From Candidatus Gastranaerophilales bacterium (GTDB lineage Bacteria; Cyanobacteriota; Vampirovibrionia; Gastranaerophilales; Gastranaerophilaceae), in NCBI GenBank assembly GCA_944324845.1, contig CALUXX010000004.1, forward strand, positions 62,001-126,000: a DNA stretch of 64,000 nt, read 5' to 3'. Below the pieces are notes generated by a model. It did not search any database. It saw only the letters and a program-made list of their open reading frames with translations, and was not told the origin of the DNA. Below, one piece after another: positions 33,860 through 42,338 of this stretch. Numbering within the stretch: the stretch's first letter is position 1; each line of letters starts with the position of its first letter. The position numbers and the translations under genes are program-made.

Positions 33860-35572
33860 ATGGAGAATTTAAAGTTAAAATTTGATATTGTTATAAAAAA
33901 AATTATAGAAATTTATAATAAACATCCGGAATTATATACAGTGATAGGACTTTCTATTCTATTTTATTTTATATTTTTTCACGGAATAGGAACTTATTTA
34001 TTGATGGATGTTGATGAAACCCGTTATGTCGCAATGGCTAGAGATATGTTTAATTCTAAAGACTTTCTTACATTGTATTTAAACGGGCAGTATTTTTTTG
34101 AAAAACCTCCTTTATATTTTTGGCAAGAGTGTTTGTCTTTTGCTATTTTTGGTAAAATTAATGAATGGACTGCAAGATTTCCTGTTGCTTTGTTAGGATT
34201 TTTATTTTCGTTATTTGTTTATGCAACTTCTAGAAAACGGGTCAATAAAAGATTTGGTATTTTTACTTCCATTATTATTGCTACATCTTTAGAGTTTATA
34301 GTTCTTGCTAAATATGCAATTTTAGATATTGTCCTTACTTTTTATATCGGACTTGCGTTGATTACTTATTTTCAAGTATTTTTTTGTCACGAAAAACATA
34401 AAAAATATTATTGGTGGGCTTTTTATTTATTTTCTGGTTTAGCTGTTATGGCTAAAGGTATTCCTGGGGTTGCTATTCCTTTTGGTACTGTATTTTTCAC
34501 ATCTATTATGGCGAAAAAATTTAAGGAAATTTTTAAACCTATATTTATTATTCCGGGGATGTTAATTTTTTCAATTATTGTTTTGCCTTGGCATATAATT
34601 ATGCTTCATAAATATAATCCGTTATTCTTCAATGAATATATTGTAAAACACCATTTGCATAGATTTTTAAATACTGCAAATAATGAAATTGGTAGAAAAC
34701 AACCTTTCTATTATTATTTCCTTGTTTTATTATGGGGTTTTATTCCTTGGGTATTTTCTTTTATTGCTGTTGGTGTAGAAAAAATTATTAATTGGTCTAA
34801 GCATCATTATTTTGATAAGGTTAAAAATTTTAATTTTGATGAATTGGATAATGTTCATAAAGCTCTTGCTCTTTGCTGGGTTACTATTATTTGGATTATG
34901 TTTTTCTATTCCGCTTCTTCTACAAAGCTTGCTACTTATATTTTGCCTATATATTATCCTTTAGCTATAGTTACAGGGTTAATGTGGTTGGATTATGTAG
35001 ATAAGAAAAAACATGAAAAACCTATTAATATATCTGTAAAAATCGTTTCTTGGATTTGTATTGTTGCAGGTGTTCTTGCTATGTTTACGCCGTTATATTT
35101 GCCGGCTCAATTAAATCATGATATTGCAGAAACAAGATGGTTTAGTTTAATTTGTTTGATTGTTTACGGTACAGGATCTTTATTATGTGTTAAGTATAAA
35201 AAATATCTTGGTATATTTATTATAAATGTTGCTTTAATGACTGTAGTTTCAGCTTTTTCTACTGAAGAATTTTTTGAAATTGATTATAAGTTTGGACAAA
35301 AAGATTTGGTTGAATTTGCTAAGTATGCTAAAAAACATGATTATACTATTTCAGGTAACGGTATGAGCAGAAAGTATTCATTACTGTTTTATAATGATGA
35401 AAAAGTTGATTACAATCCTGAAGAACTTGATTTGAATGCTATTGCTACTGATTTAAAAACTAAAAATAATGTAGTTATAATTTTAAATAGACGACTTCCT
35501 GATCTTGAAGGAAAACTTGATTTCGAAGTTATTAAATCAGGCAGACGTTATACTATGATAAAGGGTTGGTAA
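33860..35572 (+). CDS. ArnT-like glycosyltransferase (GT39/PMT_2 family)
   Basis: 570 aa with about 11-12 hydrophobic helices. The first periplasmic loop has MDVDETRYVAMARDMF, containing the conserved acidic pair (DxDE-type) of lipid-carrier-dependent glycosyltransferases, and EKPPLYFW, the second signature. Family members use undecaprenyl-phosphate sugars; ArnT adds aminoarabinose to lipid A, others glycosylate proteins. The acceptor here is unknown. It is the first gene right of the candidate origin and overlaps the next gene by one base. Confidence 0.88.
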   Translation: MENLKLKFDIVIKKIIEIYNKHPELYTVIGLSILFYFIFFHGIGTYLLMDVDETRYVAMARDMFNSKDFLTLYLNGQYFFEKPPLYFWQECLSFAIFGKINEWTARFPVALLGFLFSLFVYATSRKRVNKRFGIFTSIIIATSLEFIVLAKYAILDIVLTFYIGLALITYFQVFFCHEKHKKYYWWAFYLFSGLAVMAKGIPGVAIPFGTVFFTSIMAKKFKEIFKPIFIIPGMLIFSIIVLPWHIIMLHKYNPLFFNEYIVKHHLHRFLNTANNEIGRKQPFYYYFLVLLWGFIPWVFSFIAVGVEKIINWSKHHYFDKVKNFNFDELDNVHKALALCWVTIIWIMFFYSASSTKLATYILPIYYPLAIVTGLMWLDYVDKKKHEKPINISVKIVSWICIVAGVLAMFTPLYLPAQLNHDIAETRWFSLICLIVYGTGSLLCVKYKKYLGIFIINVALMTVVSAFSTEEFFEIDYKFGQKDLVEFAKYAKKHDYTISGNGMSRKYSLLFYNDEKVDYNPEELDLNAIATDLKTKNNVVIILNRRLPDLEGKLDFEVIKSGRRYTMIKGW

Positions 35573-36135
35573 TGCTATCTAGATATGAAAAGTTTTTGGA
35601 TGACTTTGATGCGATAATGGATGATTTATTCAAAAAGCAGGCAAGGTATGTAAAATGTAAAAAAGGATGTTCTTTGTGTTGTGAAACTGGAGATTATCCT
35701 TTTTCTCATTTAGAATTTTCTTATTTGACTAAAGGTTTTATAAGTTTACCGGCTAATAAAAAAATTATTGTTCAAAAAAATATAAAGGATTTAGTAAAAC
35801 AAAAAAAAGAATTTAAAGGTGAAAGGTTTGAACATAGATGTCCGTTTTTAATTGGTAATGAATGTTGTGTTTATAAATATAGAGGACTTGTTTGCAGAGC
35901 TTTTGGAATTGGGTATTATGATGATGTAAAAGATTATGTCAAACTTCCTGAGTGCGTGCATAGCGGGTTAAATTATTCAGAATTTTATGATGAAAAATCA
36001 CATACTTTAACGATTAATGATGTTGTTAATATAAATCTTAGAATAGACAGAATTTTAGGTAGTAAACTTGCTCAAACTTATAATTTGGATTATGGCGATA
36101 TAAGACCAATGTTAGAATGGTTGGAACAAAAATAG
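35572..36135 (+). CDS. YkgJ-family cysteine-cluster protein
   Basis: 187 aa from the ATG in TAATG at 35572; AAAGGG is 6 bases upstream. C29-x3-C33-x2-C36-C37 (CKKGCSLCC) is the family signature, followed by CPFL..CCVY and VCRAFG with more cysteines. The YkgJ family is thought to bind zinc or an Fe-S cluster; function unknown. Tightly coupled to the glycosyltransferase gene. Confidence 0.88.
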   Translation: MLSRYEKFLDDFDAIMDDLFKKQARYVKCKKGCSLCCETGDYPFSHLEFSYLTKGFISLPANKKIIVQKNIKDLVKQKKEFKGERFEHRCPFLIGNECCVYKYRGLVCRAFGIGYYDDVKDYVKLPECVHSGLNYSEFYDEKSHTLTINDVVNINLRIDRILGSKLAQTYNLDYGDIRPMLEWLEQK

Positions 36136-36183
36136 TTTGTTATATAATAAGAACAAAGAGATGATTAAATAAGGAGTGCTGAT

Positions 36184-37218
36184 ATGGAAACTATGGAAAA
36201 AGCAAATGTAGATTGGTCAAATTTGGGGTTTGGTTATTATAAGACTGATAAAAGATATGTTTCAAATTTCAAAAATGGAACTTGGGATGAAGGTTGTTTA
36301 ACAAGTGATGAAAATATTGTGTTGAATGAATGTGCAGGAGTTTTACAATATGCCCAAACTTGTTTTGAAGGTATGAAAGCATATACAACAGTTGATGGCA
36401 AAGTTGTTGTGTTTAGACCTGATTTGAATGCTGAAAGAATGTATGAAACAGCTCAAAGACTTGAAATGCCACCATTTCCAAAAGAAAGGTTTGTAGAAGC
36501 AGTTAAGGAAGTTGTTAAAGCTAATTTAAAATTTGTTCCTCCTTATGGAACAGGTGCATCTTTATATTTAAGACCATATATGTTTGGTAGTGCTCCTGTA
36601 ATGGGTGTTAAACCCGCTAGCGAATACCAATTTAGAATATTTGCATCTCCTGTTGGTCCTTACTTTAAGGGTGGTGCTAAGCCTATTACACTAAAAGTAA
36701 GTGATTTCGATAGAGCTGCTCCAAGAGGTACAGGTCATGTTAAAGCCGGATTAAATTATGCGATGAGTTTGCATGCCATTGTTACTGCTCATAATGAAGG
36801 TTACGATGAAAACTTATATCCTGATGCTTTGACAAGAACTAAAGTTGAAGAAACCGGTGGTGCTAATTTCTTCTTTGTAACTAAAGATAATAAAGTTGTT
36901 ACACCAAAATCTTCATCAATATTACCTTCAATAACAAGAAGATCTTTGATGTATGTGGCAAAAGAATACTTACACCTTGAAACAGAAGAAAGAGAAGTTT
37001 ATCTTTCTGAATTGAAAGATTTTGCAGAATGCGGCTTGTGCGGTACTGCTGCTGTTATTTCTCCTGTAGGCAAAATTGTTGATCATGGTAAGGAAATTTG
37101 TCTTCCTTCAGGTATGAACGAAATGGGTCCTGTGTCAAAGAAATTGTATGACACTTTAACAGGTATTCAATCCGGTAGAATAAAAGCTCCTGAAGGTTGG
37201 GTTGTTGAAATAGATTAA
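36184..37218 (+). CDS. ilvE: Branched-chain amino-acid aminotransferase
   Basis: 344 aa, class IV type II BCAT. YAQTCFEGMKAY (about 56-67), RPDLNAERM and GTGHVKAGLNY with the PLP lysine K187 are diagnostic. It makes Leu, Ile and Val from their 2-oxo acids using glutamate. AAGGAG precedes the ATG and a terminator follows 27 bases after the stop. Confidence 0.95.
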   Translation: METMEKANVDWSNLGFGYYKTDKRYVSNFKNGTWDEGCLTSDENIVLNECAGVLQYAQTCFEGMKAYTTVDGKVVVFRPDLNAERMYETAQRLEMPPFPKERFVEAVKEVVKANLKFVPPYGTGASLYLRPYMFGSAPVMGVKPASEYQFRIFASPVGPYFKGGAKPITLKVSDFDRAAPRGTGHVKAGLNYAMSLHAIVTAHNEGYDENLYPDALTRTKVEETGGANFFFVTKDNKVVTPKSSSILPSITRRSLMYVAKEYLHLETEEREVYLSELKDFAECGLCGTAAVISPVGKIVDHGKEICLPSGMNEMGPVSKKLYDTLTGIQSGRIKAPEGWVVEID

Positions 37219-37243
37219 TTTTTAAATTTCTATACTATATTAT

Positions 37244-37272
37244 AAAAAAGACCGATTTTTTCGGTCTTTTTT
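37244..37272 (+). terminator. Terminator after ilvE
   Basis: Stem AAGACCGA/TCGGTCTT with flanking A-run and T-run. Confidence 0.85.
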
Positions 37273-37337
37273 TAATACTAGCAAATTTTATTTTTTTTAG
37301 GTTTTAGAACTAGTTATTGATATAAAAGGAGAATATT

Positions 37338-37937
37338 ATGCAAGTGATGAATAATAATTATGTTCAAGGTAATAGAACTAATCAAACATTTACAGGTATT
37401 AAAAAAGTTAGCTGTGAAGGTTTATATAAAAAATACCCTGAATTTGGAAAAGAATTAGTAGATACCTTCAAAAAAAATCCTAAAGCTATGGAATTTTGTA
37501 ATAAATATGATGTGAAAGTTGTTTTTTATGCTATAAAACAAGGTATAGATAGTGTACAAGCTTCTGTTAATATATTCTATGATAATATTGCAAAGAGTAA
37601 ATTGAAAAAACTTTTCTTCGGCACTTCTGATGATAAAGTTGTTATACACGGTTGGGGAAATGAATATGATCTAAAAAATAGTCTAGCAGCTGCAACAAAT
37701 AATCTAAAAAGTGCAATATCACCATACCGCGAAGGTTTGAATAAACCTTCAGGTTTGTTAGATTCTCATATAGAAAATGCTGATAAAGGAATTCAGGAAG
37801 TTTTAGATAAAAAAGCAAAAGCAGCACAAGAAAAATTAGAAAAGCTTGAAGCTAAAAGACAATCAAAAGATGAATTAAAAAATAGTCAAACAGAATTAGA
37901 AGAATCAATAAAAGATTTGATAGATAAAAATTCATAG
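37338..37937 (+). CDS. Unknown protein with N-terminal FTG motif and C-terminal coiled coil
   Basis: 199 aa, not recognised. The first 25 residues (MQVMNNNYVQGNRTNQTFTGIKK) are Asn/Gln/Thr-rich and contain FTG, like the FSG of the 29375 protein. The centre (about 28-110) is mixed and the last 50 residues are a charged coiled coil (QEKLEKLEAKRQSKDELKNS). No signal peptide or membrane helix. GGAG precedes the ATG. It could be an exported accessory protein of this lineage; that is inference. Confidence 0.6.
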   Translation: MQVMNNNYVQGNRTNQTFTGIKKVSCEGLYKKYPEFGKELVDTFKKNPKAMEFCNKYDVKVVFYAIKQGIDSVQASVNIFYDNIAKSKLKKLFFGTSDDKVVIHGWGNEYDLKNSLAAATNNLKSAISPYREGLNKPSGLLDSHIENADKGIQEVLDKKAKAAQEKLEKLEAKRQSKDELKNSQTELEESIKDLIDKNS

Positions 37938-37966
37938 ATTATTTAAGTAATTGCTTTAATGTTGTT

Positions 37967-37994
37967 AAAAAAGAGTCTTTAAGACTCTTTTTTT
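37967..37994 (+). terminator. Terminator after the FTG-motif protein gene
   Basis: AAAGAGTCTT/AAGACTCTTT palindrome with A-run and T-run (28 bases). Confidence 0.85.
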
Positions 37995-38120
37995 ATTTTC
38001 ACCCTCACCCCAACCCGAGCTGTGTATAAAATCTCTTTTTTCTAACTTAATAGGTTCAAAAAATTGTAAAATCAAAATAGTTTTACATTTTAGAAATATG
38101 ATAAAAATTTAAATATAACA

Positions 38121-38174
38121 ATTCAATCAATATCCCCTCTCCTTTTGGGAGAGGGATAGGGTGAGGGTATTATT
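38121..38174. repeat. Copy of the CCCTCTCC palindromic intergenic repeat
   Basis: ATTCAATCAA, then CCCCTCTCC-TTTT-GGGAGAGGG and ATAGGGTGAGGG. The hairpin and the flanking CCCTCACC/GGTGAGGG words match the tandem repeats at 45.9-46.8 kb. A partial copy is at 37998-38020. The gap 37995-38441 holds only these repeats and the micro-ORF at 38371. Confidence 0.75.
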
Positions 38175-38191
38175 TTTTTATTTGCTTGTCC

Positions 38192-38268
38192 CCCTGAACT
38201 TGTTTCAGGGTCTTTTTCAAAGTGATATAACAAACAAATTATGAAAGATGCTGAAATAAATTCAGCAT
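38192..38268. repeat. Second intergenic repeat type, two hairpins
   Basis: CCCTGAACTTGTTTCAGGG and ATGCTGAAATAAATTCAGCAT are two hairpins around a spacer. Similar CTGAA-rich hairpin pairs are widespread intergenic repeats in many bacterial genomes. No function visible here. Confidence 0.6.
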
Positions 38269-38370
38269 GACAAGTATTTATAAAAAAATGTCGATAAACT
38301 CCCGAATATATAACCTTTCGATAAAATTCTTGTACCAGAAATTAGCATATATTCAAGTCTTATCCATGTA

Positions 38371-38433
38371 ATGAAACAGTCAACTCAAGAATACTATAAT
38401 ATGAAAATTATTTTGGGGTTAGACAGTGTCTAA
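38371..38433 (+). CDS. Candidate micro-ORF A (20 aa)
   Basis: Encodes MKQSTQEYYNMKIILGLDSV then stop. A second copy 620 bases downstream encodes MKQSTQEYYNMRMLLGLES and differs from it mostly by synonymous and conservative changes. No ribosome site is seen upstream. Either a real micro-protein or the shared 5' end of a decayed gene family. It ends 8 bases before the stop of the convergent membrane-protein gene. Confidence 0.3.
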   Translation: MKQSTQEYYNMKIILGLDSV

Positions 38434-38441
38434 CCAACTCG

Positions 38442-38849
38442 CTAGGTATTTTCTTTATTCAAAATATTATTAATTATGAGTAGAATTAAATATGCAACTA
38501 ACGTTATTAAAATAGGATAAAATGATAACACATAAATAATTAGCATTAAACCAAGTAGTATTTTCCCTAATAAACATATAAATTTATTTTCGTAAATTTT
38601 ATATTCTTTTTCAAAAAAATATAATGTTAATACCCTATTTTTGTTATATGTAACAAATAAATAATATGCAAGTAGTATTGCAAAAACAAATATTGAAATC
38701 AGCGCAACAAACAAAGGTACATACCAACCTACCATTCCCCAATCATTGTAAACGAATATAAAAGCATAACTTAACATAAATGACACTACAACACTAAGCA
38801 AACTCCAAAAAGCATACATTTGTAAGAATTTAATACAGTTATTATTCAA
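38442..38849 (-). CDS. Small membrane protein, unknown
   Basis: 135 aa with four hydrophobic helices (about 10-32, 40-66, 88-108 and 110-128). No family recognised. Its 3' end meets micro-ORF A head-on. It is similar in size and position to the next small membrane gene, but I cannot align them convincingly. Upstream, 38899-38932 contains a hairpin (GTCGTAGGGGTT..AACCCTGCGAC). Confidence 0.55.
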   Translation of the reverse strand: MNNNCIKFLQMYAFWSLLSVVVSFMLSYAFIFVYNDWGMVGWYVPLFVALISIFVFAILLAYYLFVTYNKNRVLTLYFFEKEYKIYENKFICLLGKILLGLMLIIYVLSFYPILITLVAYLILLIINNILNKENT

Positions 38850-38992
38850 AGTTATTATTTAATCACCCCTAGATATATCTAATTAAATTTATATAATTTG
38901 TCGTAGGGGTTACTATTTTGGAACCCTGCGACAATGAAACTATACCACAAAAAACTTTGCCTAACAACATTTATCAACGCATAGTTTATATT

Positions 38993-39073
38993 ATGAAACA
39001 GTCAACACAAGAATACTACAATATGAGAATGTTGTTAGGGTTAGAAAGTAACTACTTTTTGTACATAAATTGA
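38993..39073 (+). CDS. Candidate micro-ORF B (26 aa), paralogue of micro-ORF A
   Basis: Encodes [20 protein letters not shown] followed by YFLYIN and stop; it overlaps the end of the minus-strand gene at 39052 by 22 bases. Over the 57 shared bases with 38371 there are 3 synonymous and 4 conservative changes (K/R, I/M, I/L, D/E), a coding-like pattern. No ribosome site seen. Confidence 0.3.
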   Translation: MKQSTQEYYNMRMLLGLESNYFLYIN

Positions 39074-39384
39074 CAAACTACTACAAATAAAGGCAGTGTA
39101 AGCAAAATTAATAAACTTAATAATGCCCCAATATCAATAATTATGTTGGGTTGCTTATCTTTTAAATAGCTCATCCTAATAACATAATAAATTATCAATA
39201 CAATATGAACAGTATAAAAAGATATGTTAAACCAAAAGAAAATCAGTATATATAAAAGTTCACCGAACATTTCACCATTTATTATTGGCTGGCTACAAAA
39301 ACATGTTAATACGACTAATGCTAATAAAATATAAGTAGCAATACTAATAAGGTGATATAAAGGATTTTTACGTATATTAATCAT
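39052..39384 (-). CDS. Small membrane protein, unknown
   Basis: 110 aa with three helices (about 10-28, 36-68 and 84-106). No family recognised. It lies between micro-ORF B and tRNA-Leu; its start [11 protein letters not shown] has a weak ribosome site. Same genomic style as the gene at 38442. Confidence 0.5.
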   Translation of the reverse strand: MINIRKNPLYHLISIATYILLALVVLTCFCSQPIINGEMFGELLYILIFFWFNISFYTVHIVLIIYYVIRMSYLKDKQPNIIIDIGALLSLLILLTLPLFVVVCQFMYKK

Positions 39385-39419
39385 AAATGGTCGACTCGCA
39401 ACTTTTTTGGTTAAAATAA

Positions 39420-39500
39420 TGTCGATGGGGGGACTTGAACCCCCACGGATTTCTCCACACGCCCCTCAAACGTGCACGTCTACCATTCCGCCACATCGAC
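39420..39500 (-). tRNA. tRNA-Leu (GAG anticodon)
   Basis: On the minus strand GTCGATG pairs with CATCGAC as acceptor; GGGGGTTCAAGTCCCCC is a canonical T-arm. The anticodon arm CACGT-TTGAGGG-GCGTG gives anticodon GAG. The long variable arm fits tRNA-Leu. CCA is not encoded (A73 then TTA). Confidence 0.88.
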
Positions 39501-39540
39501 ATGAAATACTATTAACTTTTCAATTCATTTATACCTTAGT

Positions 39541-39625
39541 GTCGCTGCGCCGGATGTTGACTCAAGGTCAACCCTCTCGGAAAATGATACTTAATCATTT
39601 TCCTGCGGCAGAGTGCCACATCGAC
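39541..39625. other. tRNA-like structured sequence, possibly a decayed tRNA-Leu
   Basis: On the plus strand GTCGCTG and CATCGAC pair (one mismatch) to close an 85-base unit, and GTTGA-CTCAAGG-TCAAC is a canonical anticodon arm with anticodon CAA (Leu). The D-arm is missing, a 10-bp hairpin (GGAAAATGAT..ATCATTTTCC) fills the variable region, and no normal T-loop is present. CCACATCGACA at its end matches the complement of the 5' end of the adjacent tRNA-Leu. A run of six T follows. Probably not a functional tRNA. Confidence 0.35.
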
Positions 39626-39665
39626 ATTTTTTCAATATTCGAATACTATCACAAATTTTATTTTT

Positions 39666-40739
39666 TTACAATTTTGTTTTGCTTGATAAGTTCAATATAT
39701 CTATTAAAAATAATACTGATGCAAATTCTTCAAACAAATGTTTATATTGATTTGTGTCATCTATTCTGCCAAATAAATGATTCATTTCAAATAAATCTTT
39801 ATTGGTGCTTAGCATTATTAACATATTTGTTCCATATATTGAACATTGAATTTTAGGTACTGAAAAACTTATGTGTAATTGCATAAATCTTTCTAAAAAT
39901 GCTGTATTCAAAAGATATCTTGCTTCTATTTGTCCACTTCCACTAGTATCTCCGTTATCATTTACATACACATCATATTTTTCATTGAATTTATTATATT
40001 CAATATTTACTTTTTCAAATTCTTTCGGTATTTTATTAAAAATGCTTTTTGACGTGATTAGAACTCGGTTTTTTATTTCTTTATTTAAGAAAAATTTCAT
40101 AGCAACGCCCTTGAACATAGAGTGATAGGTGTTATGTTTATCATTTGAATTCCAACCAAAATCAGTTTCATTTATTACAAATTTTATATCATTGTATTTT
40201 CCGTAAAATCTATCATCACCAGTTCGTGAGGTTATTATATGATCATATAATTGCGAATTTTCAAAATCAGCATTATCTATAATAAAATTTCTTGTATCTA
40301 ATTCGGTTAGATAATCATCAAGATTCATTTTTTTTATGTATTTTTCGCCCAAGTCATATATTAATGACCCTGCGTGTTCATTCAAATAATATATTTCATC
40401 TCCAAAAACTTTTACCAATTTCGGAAATAAGGTACTTTTAATAGTATTTTGGTACCTTTTATTTGTATTATCAATATTTACAATAACAGCAATAATAAAA
40501 ATGACTATAGACGCATAGAAATGAAACTGAAGATCATAATTATATTCTCTTTTTCCGGGAACGTATCCCAATAAAGATACTCCAAAATATGTTAAAAGTG
40601 ATTTAATGCTACATAAGCTCCAACGTTTTTCGTTTTGAATTTTTTTCCATTCAGGAAGTTTTTCGCTCATTATTTGAGCGAATTTTATTGTAAAATCATT
40701 TTGATATTTACGTAGTTTCCTTTTTCTATAATCTACCAT
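39666..40739 (-). CDS. DUF3137-family membrane protein
   Basis: 357 aa. Two hydrophobic helices (about 45-62 and 74-90) are followed by a cytoplasmic alpha/beta domain with the DUF3137 pattern: FKGVAMKFFLNK, RVLITSKSIFNKIPKEFEKVNIEYNKFNEKYDVYVND and YLLNTAFLERFMQL. Function of the family is unknown. It ends the minus-strand run after flgC but is probably a separate gene (28-base gap). Confidence 0.8.
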   Translation of the reverse strand: MVDYRKRKLRKYQNDFTIKFAQIMSEKLPEWKKIQNEKRWSLCSIKSLLTYFGVSLLGYVPGKREYNYDLQFHFYASIVIFIIAVIVNIDNTNKRYQNTIKSTLFPKLVKVFGDEIYYLNEHAGSLIYDLGEKYIKKMNLDDYLTELDTRNFIIDNADFENSQLYDHIITSRTGDDRFYGKYNDIKFVINETDFGWNSNDKHNTYHSMFKGVAMKFFLNKEIKNRVLITSKSIFNKIPKEFEKVNIEYNKFNEKYDVYVNDNGDTSGSGQIEARYLLNTAFLERFMQLHISFSVPKIQCSIYGTNMLIMLSTNKDLFEMNHLFGRIDDTNQYKHLFEEFASVLFLIDILNLSSKTKL

Positions 40740-40767
40740 TTAGCCCTACAAAAGTTTAATTATTTAA

Positions 40768-41211
40768 TTATTTACCGATTTCAATAGCTCTTTGAGCCAT
40801 TGTTTTTGAAATGTTTACAACTGCAAGGTTGGCTTCATAAGCTCTTTGTGCCATAAGTGCATCTGCTATATCAACCATTGCGTTTACATTTGATTGTCTT
40901 ATATATCCGTTTTCATCGGCATCAGGATGTCCCGGTTTGTATATTCTTTCTCCTAAGGTCGGATCTTCAATTACACCTGTAAATGATACTCCGCCTTGAA
41001 GATATGACATTGTTCCAACTCCGAATACATCTTCTTTCATTGCATTCATTACTCCTTGGAATGAAACATCATCAACGGCATTTAATACAGGGATTTTTCT
41101 TACATAATTTGGGGTATCTAAGTTTGCAATGTTTTTTGCATGGATATCTATTCGTTTTCCATGCACTTGCAATGCTTTTGCTCCCATATCTATTGTATCC
41201 ATTATGCCCAT
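40768..41211 (-). CDS. flgC: Flagellar basal-body rod protein FlgC
   Basis: 147 aa. The N-terminal rod motif HGKRIDIHAKNIANLDTPNYVRK and the C-terminal SNVNAMVDIADALMAQRAYEANLAVV are the two conserved coiled regions of FlgC. It forms the proximal rod that passes through the periplasm. Third in a four-gene rod cluster, 21 bases after flgB. Confidence 0.93.
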   Translation of the reverse strand: MGIMDTIDMGAKALQVHGKRIDIHAKNIANLDTPNYVRKIPVLNAVDDVSFQGVMNAMKEDVFGVGTMSYLQGGVSFTGVIEDPTLGERIYKPGHPDADENGYIRQSNVNAMVDIADALMAQRAYEANLAVVNISKTMAQRAIEIGK

Positions 41212-41232
41212 TTATATCACCTGCCTATCTTA

Positions 41233-41580
41233 TTATTTTCCAACATTTATAACTGTTTTCATTTCAGTTACTATGTTTGTCATTCTTCTTGTTGCCATTG
41301 AATAATATATTGAGTTTTCTTGCATTTGCAGTATTTCATTACCTACATTTACCGGTTCTCCTGTATCATCAAGGGTTATTGCTGATGGGCCAAGTTTTTC
41401 AGATAATTTTGTTTCCAGCGGACTATTCATTGGCGCTAAATATTGTCCAAAATTTACATCTTGTCTTATATATCCTGGCGTATCAACGTTAGCAATATTT
41501 GAACCTAATGCTTTTTGTCTTTGTGCGATTAAGTCCATCATTAGTGAAACTTTACCCATACTGTCTAAAGATGTGTACAT
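41233..41580 (-). CDS. flgB: Flagellar basal-body rod protein FlgB
   Basis: 115 aa. SLMMDLIAQRQKALGSNIANVDTPGYIRQDVNF is the N-terminal rod motif; the C-terminal region ENSIYYSMATRRMTNIVTEMK is a FlgB end. A little short but complete. It follows the FlgG-like gene with a 25-base gap. Confidence 0.93.
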   Translation of the reverse strand: MYTSLDSMGKVSLMMDLIAQRQKALGSNIANVDTPGYIRQDVNFGQYLAPMNSPLETKLSEKLGPSAITLDDTGEPVNVGNEILQMQENSIYYSMATRRMTNIVTEMKTVINVGK

Positions 41581-41605
41581 ATTTTTTACCTTTCGTTATT
41601 AGTTA

Positions 41606-42322
41606 TTATGCTTCTCTAATATTTATTGCTTTGTTGTACATTGAATCCGCAAGTTTTATCATCTGCATACTTGCAAGCATTGAGGCATTTAATCTTAAAA
41701 GATCTGTTGCTGAATTGTATATACTTACGTTTGAGGTTTCAAGATTGTTTTGCCTAAAGCAGTCGTGATTTTTAACAAGTCTTGCTTCACCTGCTTCTGC
41801 TGTCGGTTTCATTCGGTTCATTTCACCTTGTTCCATTCCTGCAGGGTTATCAAATCTTACAAGTGGTATTGTGCCGATTTTTTCTGCCTTTGGTCCTCTT
41901 GTATCGTATGAATATACATCTCCGTTTTCTTTTATTTCAAATTTGTAGCAGTTTGACGGTATTTTTATTCCTTCTCCGACTATCCATCCATCACTTGTTG
42001 TTAAGTATCCGTTTTTACCTTGTTTGAAGGCTCCATCTCTTGTATATTGAACATCTCCTTCCGGCGATACTACAGGAATATATCCAACTCCGTCTATTGC
42101 AACATCATATGGGTTGCTTGTTATGCGGATTGATCCTTGTGTGTAATTTGTCCTTACTGCACCGGTTAAATAGCCGTCTTCTTTCATTATTTGTTCAAAT
42201 TGAACATCTTTATAGCCTGTTGTTTGATAATTGGATAAATTGTTGGCTATTTGTCCAAATCTTTCAAATTGAACTAATGCATTGTTTGTTCCTTTTTGGA
42301 TTATTCCTTGTAAGTTATACAT
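41606..42322 (-). CDS. FlgG/FlgF-like flagellar rod protein
   Basis: 238 aa. The start (GTNNALVQFERFGQIANNLSN) and end (SNVSIYNSATDLLRLNASMLASMQMIK) are the two conserved terminal helices of FlgE/F/G proteins; the central DVAIDGVGYIPV and VQYTRDGAFKQGKNGYL are typical FlgG segments. It forms rod or distal rod. Which of the two tandem genes is FlgF and which FlgG needs alignment. Confidence 0.88.
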   Translation of the reverse strand: MYNLQGIIQKGTNNALVQFERFGQIANNLSNYQTTGYKDVQFEQIMKEDGYLTGAVRTNYTQGSIRITSNPYDVAIDGVGYIPVVSPEGDVQYTRDGAFKQGKNGYLTTSDGWIVGEGIKIPSNCYKFEIKENGDVYSYDTRGPKAEKIGTIPLVRFDNPAGMEQGEMNRMKPTAEAGEARLVKNHDCFRQNNLETSNVSIYNSATDLLRLNASMLASMQMIKLADSMYNKAINIREA

Positions 42323-42338
42323 TTTTAACCTCTATTTA

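Noticed and set aside
38190-38270. Hairpin pair as a terminator or riboswitch
   Set aside because: There are no T-runs and no nearby gene start; the sequence fits a dispersed intergenic repeat.
39541-39625. Group I intron or split tRNA
   Set aside because: Far too short for an intron, and no matching half is seen elsewhere.
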